Source: an uncultured Clostridium sp. (GTDB lineage: Bacteria; Bacillota; Clostridia; TANB77; CAG-508). From it: a stretch of 56,585 nucleotides of DNA. Location of the stretch: contig CAOJHH010000004.1 of assembly GCA_948436025.1 (NCBI GenBank), positions 1-56,585 of the forward strand, in the 5' to 3' direction. Shown here in pieces: positions 9,296 to 19,475 of this stretch (the first letter of the stretch is position 1; each line of letters opens with the position of its first letter). Both the position numbers and the translations under genes were made by a program. The notes under the pieces are model-generated. The model saw nothing but the letters and a program-made list of their open reading frames with translations. It had not been told where the DNA came from and did no database searches.

Positions 9296-10165
9296 TTAAA
9301 ATACCGAATCCATTCTTTCATAAATAACGAGTGTTCTTTCTTTCCCTTCTTCACTCAAATATTCTGGATTTGTTATGATTTTTTCTATTTTTTCTTGTGA
9401 TGCAAAAATTGGTTCACATCCATCGGAATAAGCACAAATATATTGAATTTGTTTTAAATCGATTTCATAAGTATCAATATAGTGTTCTGCTTCTATTTGC
9501 CCAGATAATGCCCCAAATGAAATTTCCTTTCCCTCGTATTTCTTTTTAGGATTATTTCGAAATTCTCTTCTTACCATTGCTCGGTCTTGCTTGTTGTTCC
9601 AATCATATGGATTTTCTTTGCAATATATGTTTTGTAAATAATCTTCAAACTGTTTATGATTATTAATTGTTTCAAATTGAATTTTCTTATTTTGATCGAG
9701 TAATGCAATATGACAATCTCCTATGGAAAAAGCATATAGGGTTTCTCCTACAATAATTCCGCCAACCGCTTCTGTACAATAATAATCCTCTTTCAAATAA
9801 TCAATTTTTCTATTTTGGTTAATGTTTCCTATTTTTTTATTTACTTTCTTTACTACTTCTAATATCTTTTCTTTGCTTATTTCATTTTCTTTTAAGTTTG
9901 ATATTTCGTATATAAACTGGTTTGCACAAATGTTAGCTGCTTTGTCTGCTCCACTTGGATTTGGGTAAGAAGCAACCCAGGCTTCGGCTTCTTTTTGGGT
10001 TTCTGGATAACACACTGCCTCGCCATAAATGTTATCTCTTGTAACACCATCCGCTACACAAAAAGCTTGATGTGTTACACAAAAGCTATCTTCTACCACT
10101 GGTTTTAGTTGATATTTCGTAAAAATATGATTGTCATATGTTTTTGAAAATTTTAACATAAACAT
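9296..10165 (-). CDS. PP2C-like serine/threonine phosphatase domain protein
   Basis: A 289-residue PPM/PP2C-like protein. Aspartates expected to bind the metal pair are in VEDSFCV (residue 25), FCVADGVTRDN (residue 38) and, near the end, CAYSDGCEPIF. A middle GDCHIALLD resembles the family's GDSR strand. Motif spacing is looser than in PrpC/Stp, so this is a divergent member; activity is probable but unproven. It is cotranscribed with GT2 and SDR genes, which may link it to regulation of envelope synthesis. AGGAGG lies nine bases before the start. Confidence 0.65.
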   Translation of the reverse strand: MFMLKFSKTYDNHIFTKYQLKPVVEDSFCVTHQAFCVADGVTRDNIYGEAVCYPETQKEAEAWVASYPNPSGADKAANICANQFIYEISNLKENEISKEKILEVVKKVNKKIGNINQNRKIDYLKEDYYCTEAVGGIIVGETLYAFSIGDCHIALLDQNKKIQFETINNHKQFEDYLQNIYCKENPYDWNNKQDRAMVRREFRNNPKKKYEGKEISFGALSGQIEAEHYIDTYEIDLKQIQYICAYSDGCEPIFASQEKIEKIITNPEYLSEEGKERTLVIYERMDSVF

Positions 10166-10228
10166 ATTACTTTCCCTCCTAGTTTATAACTTAGTTAGTA
10201 TACCATATTTTTACAGGTTTCGTCAAAT

Positions 10229-11785
10229 TTACTTCTCCGCAATCTCCACATTGCAATTTCTGCCTTTTATTTGTTTTCCTTTCATCCCTTGTAGCACATC
10301 TTCTACATACTCACTTGGTACTTCTACAAAAGAAAATTTATCTAATATATTAATTTTTCCAATGTTCTGACTCTGTATACCACAGTTCGCTGCAATGCTT
10401 CCTACAAAGTCTTTTACTTTCATATTGTCTTTTTTCCCTAAATTGAAAAATAGTTTTACAATATCTCCGCTTTTGGTTTTGATTGCAATTTCATTTATTT
10501 TTTCTACTTTCGGTTTTCCATACTGTATGGTAATTAGGGCTTTTGCGATTTCTTCTATCTTATTTTTTTGTAATAATTCCGTTAAGATTTCTTCATTGGA
10601 AAATTCTTTTTTATCAATTACTTTTTGGATTTTTTCGATTGCTTTTGCATTTCGAATCTGGTTTATTTGTGCAAGAGTTGGAATGCTTCCTTCTTTTATT
10701 TTTGCTTTTGTATATTTTTTAATACTTTGCAGTTTACTTTTTTCTTTTCCTACCACAAAGGTAAAAGCCTTACCAGTATTTCCATTTCTTCCTGTTCTTC
10801 CAATACGATGTACATAATATTCCTCTTCTTGTGGTACATCGTAATTTAATACTAGTTCCACGTCTTGTATATCGATTCCTCTTGCTACTACATCGGTGGC
10901 TACTAGAATTTGGAATTCTCCCTTTCGCATTCGTTTCATAATTCTTTCTCTTGTGGTTTGTTTAATGTCTCCATGTAAGGCTTCTGCTTTGTAATTGTTT
11001 TGTTTTAACACTTCAATTAAATCATCCACTCTTTTCTTCGTATTACAAAAAACAATTGCTTTTTGTGGTCGGTAAATTTCAATTAGTCTCATAAGGGTTT
11101 CACTTTTCATTGCTTCTTTCATAGAAATTGAAATTTGTTCAATTTCATTTACCGTTAGTTCCTCTGCTGGAATTTTTACTTTTTTCGGATTGACTAAATA
11201 TTTTTTCGTAATGTCTAAAATTTTCTTATTCATGGTTGCTGAAAATAATACGGTCTGTCTTGGCTTTGGTACTTCTTTTAAAATAGCTTCTATATCCTCT
11301 TCAAACCCCATGTTTAGCATTTCATCTGCTTCATCTAATACACACATTGTTACTTGGTCTAGTTTTAGTGTTTTTCTTCTCATATGGTCTAGGATTCTTC
11401 CTGGTGTTCCTATTACAATTTGTACTCCCTTTTTTAGCATTTTAATTTGGGTATCAATGGATTGTCCTCCATAAATTGCAATTGTTTTTATGCCTTCTTG
11501 GTATTTTAGAAATTTTCTTACCTCATCTGCCACTTGTAGGGCAAGTTCTCTTGTTGGACAAAGCACAAGGGCTTGTACTTTTTTATTTGCCATATCAATT
11601 TTTTCAATCATTGGTAAACTATAGGAGGCAGTTTTTCCTGTTCCTGTTTTTGATTGCCCAATTAAGTCACTTCCCTTTAATACCATTGGAATAGCTTGTT
11701 CCTGAATTGGTGTAGGGTTTATATACCCCATATCCCCTAATGCTCTTTTCGTTTTTTGGTTTAACTCTAACTGTTCAAATGTCAT
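10229..11785 (-). CDS. DEAD-box RNA helicase (DeaD/CshA type)
   Basis: ATP-dependent RNA helicase, 518 residues from the ATG at 11785 (AAAAGGAG upstream; longer upstream readings lack a ribosome site). All motifs are present: Q motif (NPTPIQEQAIP), I (GQSKTGTGKTASY), Ia (PTRELA), II (VLDEADEML), III (FSATM), IV-VI ending HRIGRTGRNG. The final 75 residues form a DbpA-like RNA-binding domain (VKLFFNLGKKDNM ... IKGRNCNVEI), as in DeaD and DbpA. The likely role is ribosome assembly or mRNA unwinding in the cold. Family-1 repeat at 11808 lies just upstream. Confidence 0.95.
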   Translation of the reverse strand: MTFEQLELNQKTKRALGDMGYINPTPIQEQAIPMVLKGSDLIGQSKTGTGKTASYSLPMIEKIDMANKKVQALVLCPTRELALQVADEVRKFLKYQEGIKTIAIYGGQSIDTQIKMLKKGVQIVIGTPGRILDHMRRKTLKLDQVTMCVLDEADEMLNMGFEEDIEAILKEVPKPRQTVLFSATMNKKILDITKKYLVNPKKVKIPAEELTVNEIEQISISMKEAMKSETLMRLIEIYRPQKAIVFCNTKKRVDDLIEVLKQNNYKAEALHGDIKQTTRERIMKRMRKGEFQILVATDVVARGIDIQDVELVLNYDVPQEEEYYVHRIGRTGRNGNTGKAFTFVVGKEKSKLQSIKKYTKAKIKEGSIPTLAQINQIRNAKAIEKIQKVIDKKEFSNEEILTELLQKNKIEEIAKALITIQYGKPKVEKINEIAIKTKSGDIVKLFFNLGKKDNMKVKDFVGSIAANCGIQSQNIGKINILDKFSFVEVPSEYVEDVLQGMKGKQIKGRNCNVEIAEK

Positions 11786-11807
11786 CTTTTTTCTCCTTTT
11801 CAAAACT

Positions 11808-11836
11808 ATGGGCGGACACAAGGCCCGCCTCTACAC
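11808..11836 (-). repeat. Palindromic repeat, family 1, at the stop codon of the VanY-type gene
   Basis: Minus strand reads GTGTAGAGGCGGGC, loop, CCGCCCAT. The TAG of TGTAGAGG is the stop codon of the peptidase gene ending at 11831. Confidence 0.7.
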
Positions 11837-12658
11837 TTCTTGTACACCTTTTAAATAATTAATATATTCTTCTAAACAATACCCTTTTTCTTTCATTACT
11901 TTGGCATGTTCTTTTCCTACATATCGCCAGTGCCATGATTCATAGGTAATTCCTGTAATGTCTTGCTTGTCCTTTGGATAACGTAGGATAAAACCATAGT
12001 TGTGTGCATTTTTTTGTAACCATTCAAAAGCTTTTGTTTCTTCAAATTCATTGGTAACGGTATTAAAGTCTGCTGCTAATCCCAAATTGTGCTCACTCAT
12101 TTCTGGTCTTTGTACAATGGTTTGTGCTAACTTTTCTGCATCTTCTTGTTTTTTTCCTTGCTTTTTGTATTCTTCTACTTTTCGTTTAAATAATTCTTCT
12201 TGTTTGTCATAACTTCGGTAAGCTGATTGTACCCAAATTTTGGTAATGCCTGCTTTATACATGGCATTAATCATCTCTTTTAAATAGGATATGGCTCTTT
12301 TATCAAATTGGATTCCATCATCAATTTCGGCAAGTTCTGGTACATAGCTTCTATCTACTGAATTATCTTTATTGACTAATTTTAAATTCCACTGGCTTAA
12401 TATTTCATCATTTTCATCTGTTTCTTGTGGTGTTGTTGTAGACGCTACGGTTACAGTATTTCCTTCTTGTATTGGTTCTTCTTGGTTACTTGTTTGTGAG
12501 GTAGTCGGTTCGTTTGGCTGGTCTTTTGGCTTGGTAAATAAGGAAATAATGCCTTTTATCATCATAACCAAAAGTAGGATTATGAGAATAAAACCGATTA
12601 ATAAAATCGTAATTCCTCGTATGAATTTCTTTTTATTGACTATTCTTCTTTTTGCCAA
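11831..12658 (-). CDS. D-alanyl-D-alanine carboxypeptidase, VanY/LAS family
   Basis: Membrane-anchored metallopeptidase, 275 residues, that trims the terminal D-Ala from peptidoglycan stem peptides. A single helix at residues 14-34 follows a basic N-terminus; a Thr/Gln/Glu-rich linker runs to residue 80. The catalytic domain has IWVQSAYRSYDKQEELF, the zinc motif SEHNLGLAADF (HxxGxAxD) and ESWHWRYVG, which supplies the third ligand. The start is a TTG at 12658 after GAAGGTGAAG. It sits between trmB and the DEAD gene without functional link. The stop codon falls in a family-1 repeat. Confidence 0.92.
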   Translation of the reverse strand: MAKRRIVNKKKFIRGITILLIGFILIILLLVMMIKGIISLFTKPKDQPNEPTTSQTSNQEEPIQEGNTVTVASTTTPQETDENDEILSQWNLKLVNKDNSVDRSYVPELAEIDDGIQFDKRAISYLKEMINAMYKAGITKIWVQSAYRSYDKQEELFKRKVEEYKKQGKKQEDAEKLAQTIVQRPEMSEHNLGLAADFNTVTNEFEETKAFEWLQKNAHNYGFILRYPKDKQDITGITYESWHWRYVGKEHAKVMKEKGYCLEEYINYLKGVQEV

Positions 12659-12753
12659 AAAACTTCACCTTCTTTCGTCTTCTCTTTTCATTTTATCTTT
12701 TCTTTTCTTTTTCGTCAATCCATTTTCTTGAACTTCCAAAAATTTCTGTAACA

Positions 12754-13407
12754 TCATCTTCTTGCAATGAGTGCTTTTATTTTTATGCCTTGATTTGAGA
12801 ACATGGTTTCATGTTCTGTTATAATGTTTTCTTCTTTTTCTTCTCTATGTAGGTCGTAGGTTTTCCATATAATATCAAAACCGGTTTGTTTAAAATAGGT
12901 TAGGCTGTCTATAAATAGATTGTCATCATCTGTTTTAAAATGAATTTCTCCGTTTTTTTGTAAAAACGTTTTATATAATTCTAGTTGCCTTGTATGGGTT
13001 AGTCTTTTTTTATGGTGTTTTCCTCTTGGCCATGGGTTGCAAAAATTGATATAAATGCGTTCTATTTTGTCATTTTCGTCAAGCATGGTTAAAATTTGTT
13101 CGATGTTACATCTTGTTAGAATAACATTATCAATTTCTCTTTGATTTTCTTTGTATACTTGTTCTACGTTTCTTTTGGCAAATCCTAACATGGTATCAAT
13201 TAAATCAATTCCAATAAAGTTTATGCTAGGGTGCCTACAAGCAAGGTTTGCCATAAATTGTCCTTTTCCACATCCGAGTTCTATATGGATTGGTCTTTCC
13301 ATAGGGAAAACACTTTTCCACTTTCCTTTGTATTCTTGTGGTTCTTGTATATAGAATTTTGCCTCTTCTAATTCTTGGGTTGTCCAATTTCTTTTTCGAA
13401 TTCTCAT
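12754..13407 (-). CDS. trmB: tRNA (guanine-N7-)-methyltransferase
   Basis: Makes m7G46 in tRNA variable loops using S-adenosylmethionine. The 217-residue product has the SAM motif IELGCGKGQFMANLA (residues 40-54), FIGIDL with the acidic residue after strand 2, NFCNPWPRGKHHKKRL (family NFxDPWPKxRHxKRR, with Asp replaced by Asn) and the C-terminal FKTDDDNLF. Length is normal. ATG at 13407 follows GGAGAAG. Intact. Confidence 0.95.
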   Translation of the reverse strand: MRIRKRNWTTQELEEAKFYIQEPQEYKGKWKSVFPMERPIHIELGCGKGQFMANLACRHPSINFIGIDLIDTMLGFAKRNVEQVYKENQREIDNVILTRCNIEQILTMLDENDKIERIYINFCNPWPRGKHHKKRLTHTRQLELYKTFLQKNGEIHFKTDDDNLFIDSLTYFKQTGFDIIWKTYDLHREEKEENIITEHETMFSNQGIKIKALIARR

Positions 13408-13477
13408 GTTTTTTCTTCTCCATTTTTTATTTTATGTTGTAGGGACTAGCATAATTTGCCTATCAAAGTATTGACCT

Positions 13478-15858
13478 TCACCCTTTCGGGTCGATGTGGG
13501 CATCGACCCCTATATTTCTATTTTTTCGTAATATTTTTTCGGTAGCATAATTGAATAGGATAAAATTTGCTATTGCAATGGCACCTAATAGAGCTACTAA
13601 TTCTATGTATTGTTTTGTAATCACAACTGAAAACCAATCTTTTAATATTACAAAACATGCTGTAAATAATGCTATCATACTAACCCATAAAATCGTTCTT
13701 AATAGATTAAATGGTTTACTAATTTTAGCAAGTAAAATAAATCCTGTCAATACCGTTAATATGACACAAAGGCTTGAGTAAATTTCCTTTGGAATGCTTG
13801 CATACCAACTAATAATAGCTGTAATAATAATATTGACTACTGTTGTTAATGCGGTGGGAAGAGATTTACTAATCACATTTTGTATAAATCTTCCTTTTAC
13901 TCGTTCTTTGTTTGGCTCTAATGCCAAAATAAAAGACGGAATTCCAATACAAACGAGTGCTATCAAACTTAATTGAATTGGCATAAATGGGTACGGCATA
14001 TGGGCAAATACAAAAATAATGGCTAAGATACTGGCATAGATTGTTTTCGATAAAAACAAACTAGCAGAACGTTCAATATTATTAATGGTTCGTCTTCCTT
14101 CGGCTACAATTTTTGGCATAGACTGAAAGTTCGAGTCTAATAGCACAAGCTTCGCTACATTACGAGCCGCATCGCTTCCGACTTGCAATGGCAATACTAC
14201 AATCGGCTTCTTTTAGAGCAATCACATCATTTACTCCATCTCCTGTCATTGCAACCGTGTGTCCCATTTCTTTCAAAGCTACAATTAATTGCTTTTTTTG
14301 GATTGGAGTTACTCTTCCAAAAATGGTATAATTCTTGACTGCTTGTTTTAATTGTTCCTCTGTTTTTATGGTACTGCAATCTATATAGTCTTGGTATTTC
14401 TCTATTCCTGCATGTTTTGCAATTTTGGAAACCGTTACTGGATTATCACCAGAAATAATTTTAATCTCGACTCCTTGTTCTTTAAAATAAGCTAAGGTTT
14501 CTTTGGCTTTTGGTCTTATGGTATCGGTTAATAACACCATTCCTAAATATTCTACCTCTTGTGGTAATCCTTCTTTTTTTAATACCTCTTTGGAACGTGC
14601 TAATACCACAACTCGGTAGTCTTCAATTTGTGCTTCAATATCGTCTTTATACTTATCAAACTGTTCTCGTAACACATATTCTGGTGCCCCTAAAATATAG
14701 CTTTCGCCATTTTTAAAGGATATGCCTGACCATTTTTTGTCTGATGTAAAGGGAATTTCTTTTAGTATTTCTGCTTCTACTGGTTTAGAAAAAGCCTGCT
14801 TAATTGCCTCTATGGTTCCATTATTATCTTTTGAATATTTGCCAAGTAAAGATAATATATTTGCCATTTCTTCTTTGTCATTTTTTGCAATATAACCTGT
14901 TACTTCCATTTTTCCTTCGGTAATGGTTCCTGTTTTATCTAAACATAGCACATCTACTCTTGCTAAGGTTTCAATACAATATAACTCTTGTACTAGTACT
15001 TTGTTTTTGGATAATCGAATAACACTAACAGCCAAAACGGTACTTGTTAGTAATACTAATCCTTCTGGTATCATTCCAATAATCGCTGCCACCGTATTGA
15101 CCACTGCATTTTTTACGGTATTTCCTTCTAGTCCTAATTGGTTAAAAAATAGTAATGCTCCAATTGGAATAATCACAATGGATACCGTTTTTATAATTTT
15201 ATTTAAGGAATTCATAATTTCGGAGTTGATTTTTTTCATGCATTTTGCTTCTTTGGAGATTTTATAGGTATAATTTTCGTCTCCAATATGTTCTACCTTT
15301 CCGAGTACACCTACCACTAACAATATAACTACCCGATAAAAGCATATCACCTTTTTTCTTAAATCTTGCATCCGATTCTCCGGTAATACAGGCTTCATTT
15401 ACTTCTACTTCGCCTTCACAGACAATACAATCATTTACAATTTGGTTTCCTGCTTGAAATAACACAATGTCATCTAATACGACTTCATTTATGCCAATGT
15501 TTTGTTCTTTACCATCTCTTCGTACCAAAACCTTACTTTCCGAAATTACAGATAATTTATCGATTGTGCGTTTTGAATGAATTTCTTGTATGGTACTAAT
15601 TGCTGTATTAATAATGACAAGCCATAAAAATAGCATATTTTTATAGGATTTCACACTAAAAATTGCTAAAGCTAATAATACATTTATTAAATTAAATACG
15701 GTAAAAAAGTTACTACAAATAATTGCTTTTATACTCTTAGTTTTAGCTGTCATATCGCAATTAACTAAGTTATTCTTAATTCTTTCATCTATTTGTTCTT
15801 TTGTTAAACCTGTTTTACAATCTGGATTATATCGTATATTTTCTATTTTTTCTTCCAT
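13478..15858 (-). CDS. Cation-transporting P-type ATPase, two CGGA sites
   Basis: P-type ATPase of 792 residues assembled across CGGA at 15300-15303 (Gly186) and 14177-14180 (Gly560). In triplets it falls into three pieces: one with the actuator motif ITGESD, one with the phosphorylation site CLDKTGTITEG and hinge MTGDGVND, and one with the C-terminal membrane domain. Both joins restore consensus: SGRCT-G-KVEHIGDENY, then CSIAIAS-G-SDAARNVAKLVLLDSNF, the latter nearly invariant in this subfamily. There are about ten helices in total. The class resembles Mg/Ca-type or E1-E2 ATPases of Firmicutes; the ion is not predictable. No other in-frame CGG occurs. The last ten residues (GVDAHIDPKG) come from a family-1 repeat. 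Confidence 0.9.
13488..13513. repeat. Palindromic repeat, family 1, forming the ATPase C-terminus
   Basis: GGGTCGATG TGGG CATCGACCC. On the minus strand it is read in frame as the tail of the ATPase before the TGA. Confidence 0.8.
14177..14180 (-). other. CGGA recoding site (Gly560, ATPase)
   Basis: GCA AGT CGG AAG in triplets leads to a stop six codons on; GCA AGT CGGA AGC GAT GCG gives AS-G-SDA, the conserved sequence after the hinge motif. Confidence 0.95.
15300..15303 (-). other. CGGA recoding site (Gly186, ATPase)
   Basis: TGT ACT CGG AAA in triplets; TGT ACT CGGA AAG GTA GAA in +1 gives CT-G-KVEHIGDENY. Confidence 0.92.
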
Positions 15859-15924
15859 CCTTTTGCTCCTTATCTAGCATGCATTATATCACTTGTTTAA
15901 TAGAAATACTATTAATTTTTTCTT

Positions 15925-15967
15925 AAAAAAGCATTTCAGTAATTTTACTTTCTGAAATGCTTTTTTT
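15925..15967 (-). terminator. Terminator after the GH18 gene
   Basis: Stem AAAAAAGCATTTCAG/CTGAAATGCTTTTTT immediately downstream of the stop at 15969. Confidence 0.85.
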
Positions 15968-15968
15968 C

Positions 15969-17657
15969 CTATTTTAATTTTTCTTCTACTAAATTCCAAA
16001 TATCTTCATTTTCTCGGTCTTTTTCCCAAAAGGCACTTCCTGCTAGTTCATATTGGTTTATTAAATCGATTTTTGCACGGATGGACTCCGTATCTTCTAT
16101 CCACATTTGGTATTTATCGCTTTCTTTTGTATACTCTACGTAATATTGTTTTGTAAGTTCATCCCAATTTTTTGATGAGTCTGTTGGTAAGCTTTGTTCT
16201 ACTTTGTTCATATTCACCACAGAACTAGTTACTTTTCCATTTTTGTCTGTTTTCCATAGTCTTGTATATAAAGGCATTCCTAAAATAATTTTTTCTTTTG
16301 GTACATCTTCTTGTCCTAAGAATTTTTTTATATTAGCTTCTACCCAATCACATCCTGCAACAGTTCCTACTCCTGTACTTGTTCCATGTTGATCATACGC
16401 CATAAACATCATGTAATCAGAAGCTTTTGCTAGGGCATCTCTATCAAAACATAACGACCAATTTTCGCTTCCATCTGGTGCTGTTACATCAACTGAGGTT
16501 ACAATTCCATATTCTCTTAATCGTGGAGCAAGTTCAATAATAAACCTAGAATAGGCGTCTTTATCTTCCATGTTCATAAATTCAAAATCGACATTAATCC
16601 CATCTACTTTGTATTTGGTAGCAAGTTGTACAATTTGCTCAATCATTTCGGTTCTTAATGTATAATCATTCAATATTTCAGAGGTTTTGGCTTTCATAGA
16701 ATTATTGGAAAACATTGGCCAAATTTTGTATCCTTTTTCTCTCGCCCATGCAATATAGGCTTCTCCTCCTTTTTTGGTATTATCGTTAATAACAACACCA
16801 TCTGCATTTTTTAGTGAAAAGAAGGATGGGCTTACTACATTAATCCCTGGTATGGTTTCGTTTCTTACTGGCGCCTCTACATATTCGGAATAATAATCCC
16901 ATACTAAATTTATTTTTCCTGCAATTTGTGGTTTTGTTTCTAATTTTTCTCTTACAGTTGTTTTATTGGCTAGTTTATCAGATTTAATATAACCAATTTT
17001 TCCATTTCCTGTACGAATACGGCTATATCCATCTTTTTCTGAAATAACCACTACTTTGGAACCCTGGTCTAGTTTATCTACGGTTCTTGCAATTAGTTTT
17101 GTGGTTGCTTTTACAGTTACTTTTTTGGAAGTATCCGCTTTTATTAATTCTCTGTCTAAAGAATCTAATGTAATAACTTTATTATCAATATTCTCAATTT
17201 CAAGATTATATATTTTTGCCATTTCTGAAATTGGTAAATAAAATACACCATCTTTTCTTAGTGCACCATCCACTAATTTTACCTCTGCACTATTTACCAT
17301 CATCTTTTTTTGAGTTAAAGAAAGAACTGCCACTTTTGTATCCGAAGTTGTAATAATTTGATTGTTTGTTTTGTCATAATAAATTTGTCCATCAAAATAG
17401 TTTTCAATATCCTCCATAGATGCATATACAACATTACTTTCATTAATCCATATATCATGTTTTAATTTTCCTGTTACGTTATTGTTATTGATAATAAAAT
17501 TAATTTTGCCTTCATTTGGGTCTTTTTTAAAGTTTGGTGAAATAATTAAAACAATACAAGCAAGCATCAGTAATGCTCCCACAACAACAATTTTCTTCCA
17601 AATATTCTTTTTTTCTTTCTTAACTTTGGCTCTTTTTCCTTCTTTACTGTTTTCCAT
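15969..17657 (-). CDS. Membrane-anchored GH18 glycosidase with CuAO-like and SH3 domains
   Basis: Cell-surface protein of 562 residues. A lysine-rich start is followed by one helix (residues 20-40). Residues 50-170 resemble the copper amine oxidase N-terminal domain (IDNKVITLDSLDRELI), 175-235 a bacterial SH3 domain (LDQGSKVVVISEKDGYSRIRTGNGKIGYIKSDKL), and 250-560 a glycoside hydrolase 18 barrel. The catalytic motif is DGINVDFEFMN (DxxDxE type, Glu present), with FMAYDQHG on a later strand. Architecture matches spore-cortex or wall-lytic GH18 proteins such as YaaH/YvbX relatives; the substrate is probably peptidoglycan N-acetylglucosamine. ATG 17657 follows AAGGAG. Confidence 0.9.
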   Translation of the reverse strand: MENSKEGKRAKVKKEKKNIWKKIVVVGALLMLACIVLIISPNFKKDPNEGKINFIINNNNVTGKLKHDIWINESNVVYASMEDIENYFDGQIYYDKTNNQIITTSDTKVAVLSLTQKKMMVNSAEVKLVDGALRKDGVFYLPISEMAKIYNLEIENIDNKVITLDSLDRELIKADTSKKVTVKATTKLIARTVDKLDQGSKVVVISEKDGYSRIRTGNGKIGYIKSDKLANKTTVREKLETKPQIAGKINLVWDYYSEYVEAPVRNETIPGINVVSPSFFSLKNADGVVINDNTKKGGEAYIAWAREKGYKIWPMFSNNSMKAKTSEILNDYTLRTEMIEQIVQLATKYKVDGINVDFEFMNMEDKDAYSRFIIELAPRLREYGIVTSVDVTAPDGSENWSLCFDRDALAKASDYMMFMAYDQHGTSTGVGTVAGCDWVEANIKKFLGQEDVPKEKIILGMPLYTRLWKTDKNGKVTSSVVNMNKVEQSLPTDSSKNWDELTKQYYVEYTKESDKYQMWIEDTESIRAKIDLINQYELAGSAFWEKDRENEDIWNLVEEKLK

Positions 17658-17856
17658 TAAAATTCTCCTTTTTCTTTTTTAGTATGCTACTACTATATCA
17701 TAAAATACATTTTTCGCAAATAATTTTAAAAGAATTTTAAGAAAATTTCTCTTTTGGACTCCATACAATTTACTTAAAATCCTGTAAAACTATTTCTTTT
17801 TTCCATATTTTATAGTATAATAATACTGTAGTTTTAAAAAAGTGAGGGTGATGTTT

Positions 17857-18291
17857 ATGTGGCAAGTATGGTTAGTTATTTCTGGAATTTGTTTTATTTT
17901 AGAAATTATTACAATTGGCTTTTTAGTATTTTGGTTTGCCATTGGTGCTTTAATTACCGCTCTTGTTAGTTTGTTTACCGATAATATTATTGTTCAAACC
18001 ACTGTATTTGTCCTTAGTTCTACTGCCTTACTATTTCTTACAAAACCATTTGTAAAAAAATTTTCTAAAGAAGATAAAGTTCAAACCAATGCTTATTCTG
18101 TCATTGGAAAAAAAGGAATTGTTACAAAAGAAATCTCAGAAAAGACAGGAATTGGCTTAGTTAGCGTTGGTAGTGAGGTTTGGACTGCAAAAGCTTCTTC
18201 TTCTATTCCAAAAGGTAGCGAAGTCATCATAAAAGAAATTGATGGTGTAAAAGTAATTGTTGAGCCTATTACAGAGCCTGTTTTAAAATAG
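17857..18291 (+). CDS. NfeD-family membrane protein
   Basis: NfeD-like protein of 144 residues, with helices in the first 75 residues (WLVISGICFILEIITIGFLVFW, then two more) and a C-terminal OB-fold (IGKKGIVTKEISEKTGIGLVSVGSEVWTA). NfeD proteins pair with SPFH/flotillin-type proteins, and the SPFH gene follows 40 bases on, so the two probably act together in membrane organisation or quality control. Start chosen at the ATG eight bases after GAGGG; ATG 17851 and GTG 17842 are in frame upstream. Confidence 0.9.
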   Translation: MWQVWLVISGICFILEIITIGFLVFWFAIGALITALVSLFTDNIIVQTTVFVLSSTALLFLTKPFVKKFSKEDKVQTNAYSVIGKKGIVTKEISEKTGIGLVSVGSEVWTAKASSSIPKGSEVIIKEIDGVKVIVEPITEPVLK

Positions 18292-18331
18292 TTTTTGATA
18301 TTTTTATATATATTTTTAAGGAGGATTTATT

Positions 18332-19234
18332 ATGGCATTTTTAATTATATTATTAATCATTATCGTGATTATTGCATTTAAATCAATTAAAATTGTTAAA
18401 CAAGCCGAGGTGTACATTATTGAAAGACTTGGTAAATACCACAAAATTGCAGATGCTGGTCTTACCATTATTGTTCCATTTATTGACCATGTTCGTAGTG
18501 TTGTAAGTTTAAAACAACAAACCATGGATATTCCACCTCAAGGCGTTATTACCAAAGATAATGTTACGATTACAATTGATACAGTTGTATTCTATAAAAT
18601 AACCGACCCTGCAAAAGCAGTGTACGAAATTCAAAGTTTGAAAAAAGGTATTGAATATTTGGCCATTACTACCATTCGTGATATTGTTGGTAAAATGGAC
18701 TTAGATGCTACCTTTAGTTCAAGAGATGCGATTAACGACCAATTACGTGTCATCTTAGATGAAGCAACCGACCAATGGGGCTGTAAAGTTGACCGTGTGG
18801 AAATTAAGGATATTACCCCACCTGCTGATATTCGTGACGCCATGGAAAAACAAATGAATGCAGAACGTAATAAAAGGGCTTTAATTTTACAAGCAGAAGG
18901 AGAAAGACAATCTGCCATTACCATTGCTGAAGGACAAAAAGAAGCTGCCATTTTACAAGCAGAAGCTGACCGTGAAGCAAAAATAAGACGTGCAGCCGGT
19001 GAAGCAGACGCCATCAAAAAAGTAGCAGAAGCAAAAGCAAAAGAAGTAGAAATGATTTATGCTGCAATGAAAAAAGCCGAACCAGACGATAAGTTAGTTC
19101 AACTAAAATCGTTAGAAGCATTAGAAGAAGTTGCCAAAGGAGACGCAAACAAAGTGTTTATTCCATTTGAAGCGACAAAAGCACTTTCTAGCTTAGGTGC
19201 TATCAAAGAAATTTTTAATGATGAAAAGAAATAA
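18332..19234 (+). CDS. SPFH/band 7 domain protein (QmcA-like)
   Basis: Stomatin/prohibitin-family protein, 300 residues. N-terminal membrane segment (residues 2-20), then the SPFH core: VKQAEVYIIERLGKYHKIADAGL, VDMIPPQ-like TMDIPPQGVITKDNVTI and AVYEIQSLKKGIEYLAITTIRDIVGKMDL. A long charged coiled coil (residues 185-250) follows. These proteins form large membrane rings that regulate FtsH-type proteases or lipid domains. Start follows AAGGAGG. Same operon as nfeD; ends at the hairpin at 19245. Confidence 0.95.
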   Translation: MAFLIILLIIIVIIAFKSIKIVKQAEVYIIERLGKYHKIADAGLTIIVPFIDHVRSVVSLKQQTMDIPPQGVITKDNVTITIDTVVFYKITDPAKAVYEIQSLKKGIEYLAITTIRDIVGKMDLDATFSSRDAINDQLRVILDEATDQWGCKVDRVEIKDITPPADIRDAMEKQMNAERNKRALILQAEGERQSAITIAEGQKEAAILQAEADREAKIRRAAGEADAIKKVAEAKAKEVEMIYAAMKKAEPDDKLVQLKSLEALEEVAKGDANKVFIPFEATKALSSLGAIKEIFNDEKK

Positions 19235-19244
19235 TAAGATGTAA

Positions 19245-19281
19245 AGCAAAAGGGAATTCGATAATCGAATTCCCTTTTGCT
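19245..19281 (+). terminator. Terminator of the nfeD-SPFH operon
   Basis: Perfect 16-base stem AGCAAAAGGGAATTCG / CGAATTCCCTTTTGCT with loop ATAAT. Confidence 0.9.
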
Positions 19282-19323
19282 GTTTCAACATTGACTGTTA
19301 TTGTTCAGACATAATTCACTTTT

Positions 19324-19374
19324 AAGAACCCCCAGTCAGCTTCGCTGACAGCCCCCTTGTTAAAGGGGCTTTCT
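19324..19374 (+). repeat. Palindromic repeat, family 2, left copy
   Basis: AAGAACCCCCAGTCAGC, hairpin with GCTGAC, then AGCCCCCTTGTTAAAGGGGCT. Opposite orientation to the copy at 19476, with about 100 bases between. The 344-base gap 19235-19578 holds only the terminator and this inverted pair; I see no gene in it. Confidence 0.85.
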
Positions 19375-19475
19375 TGCAACGCTTCGTAAGAATACGTAAA
19401 TTGAAACTATTTACAGAATATTATTTTTTATGATTTTGCACTTATTAATTGCATACAAACTCCAAAGGCTTTACA

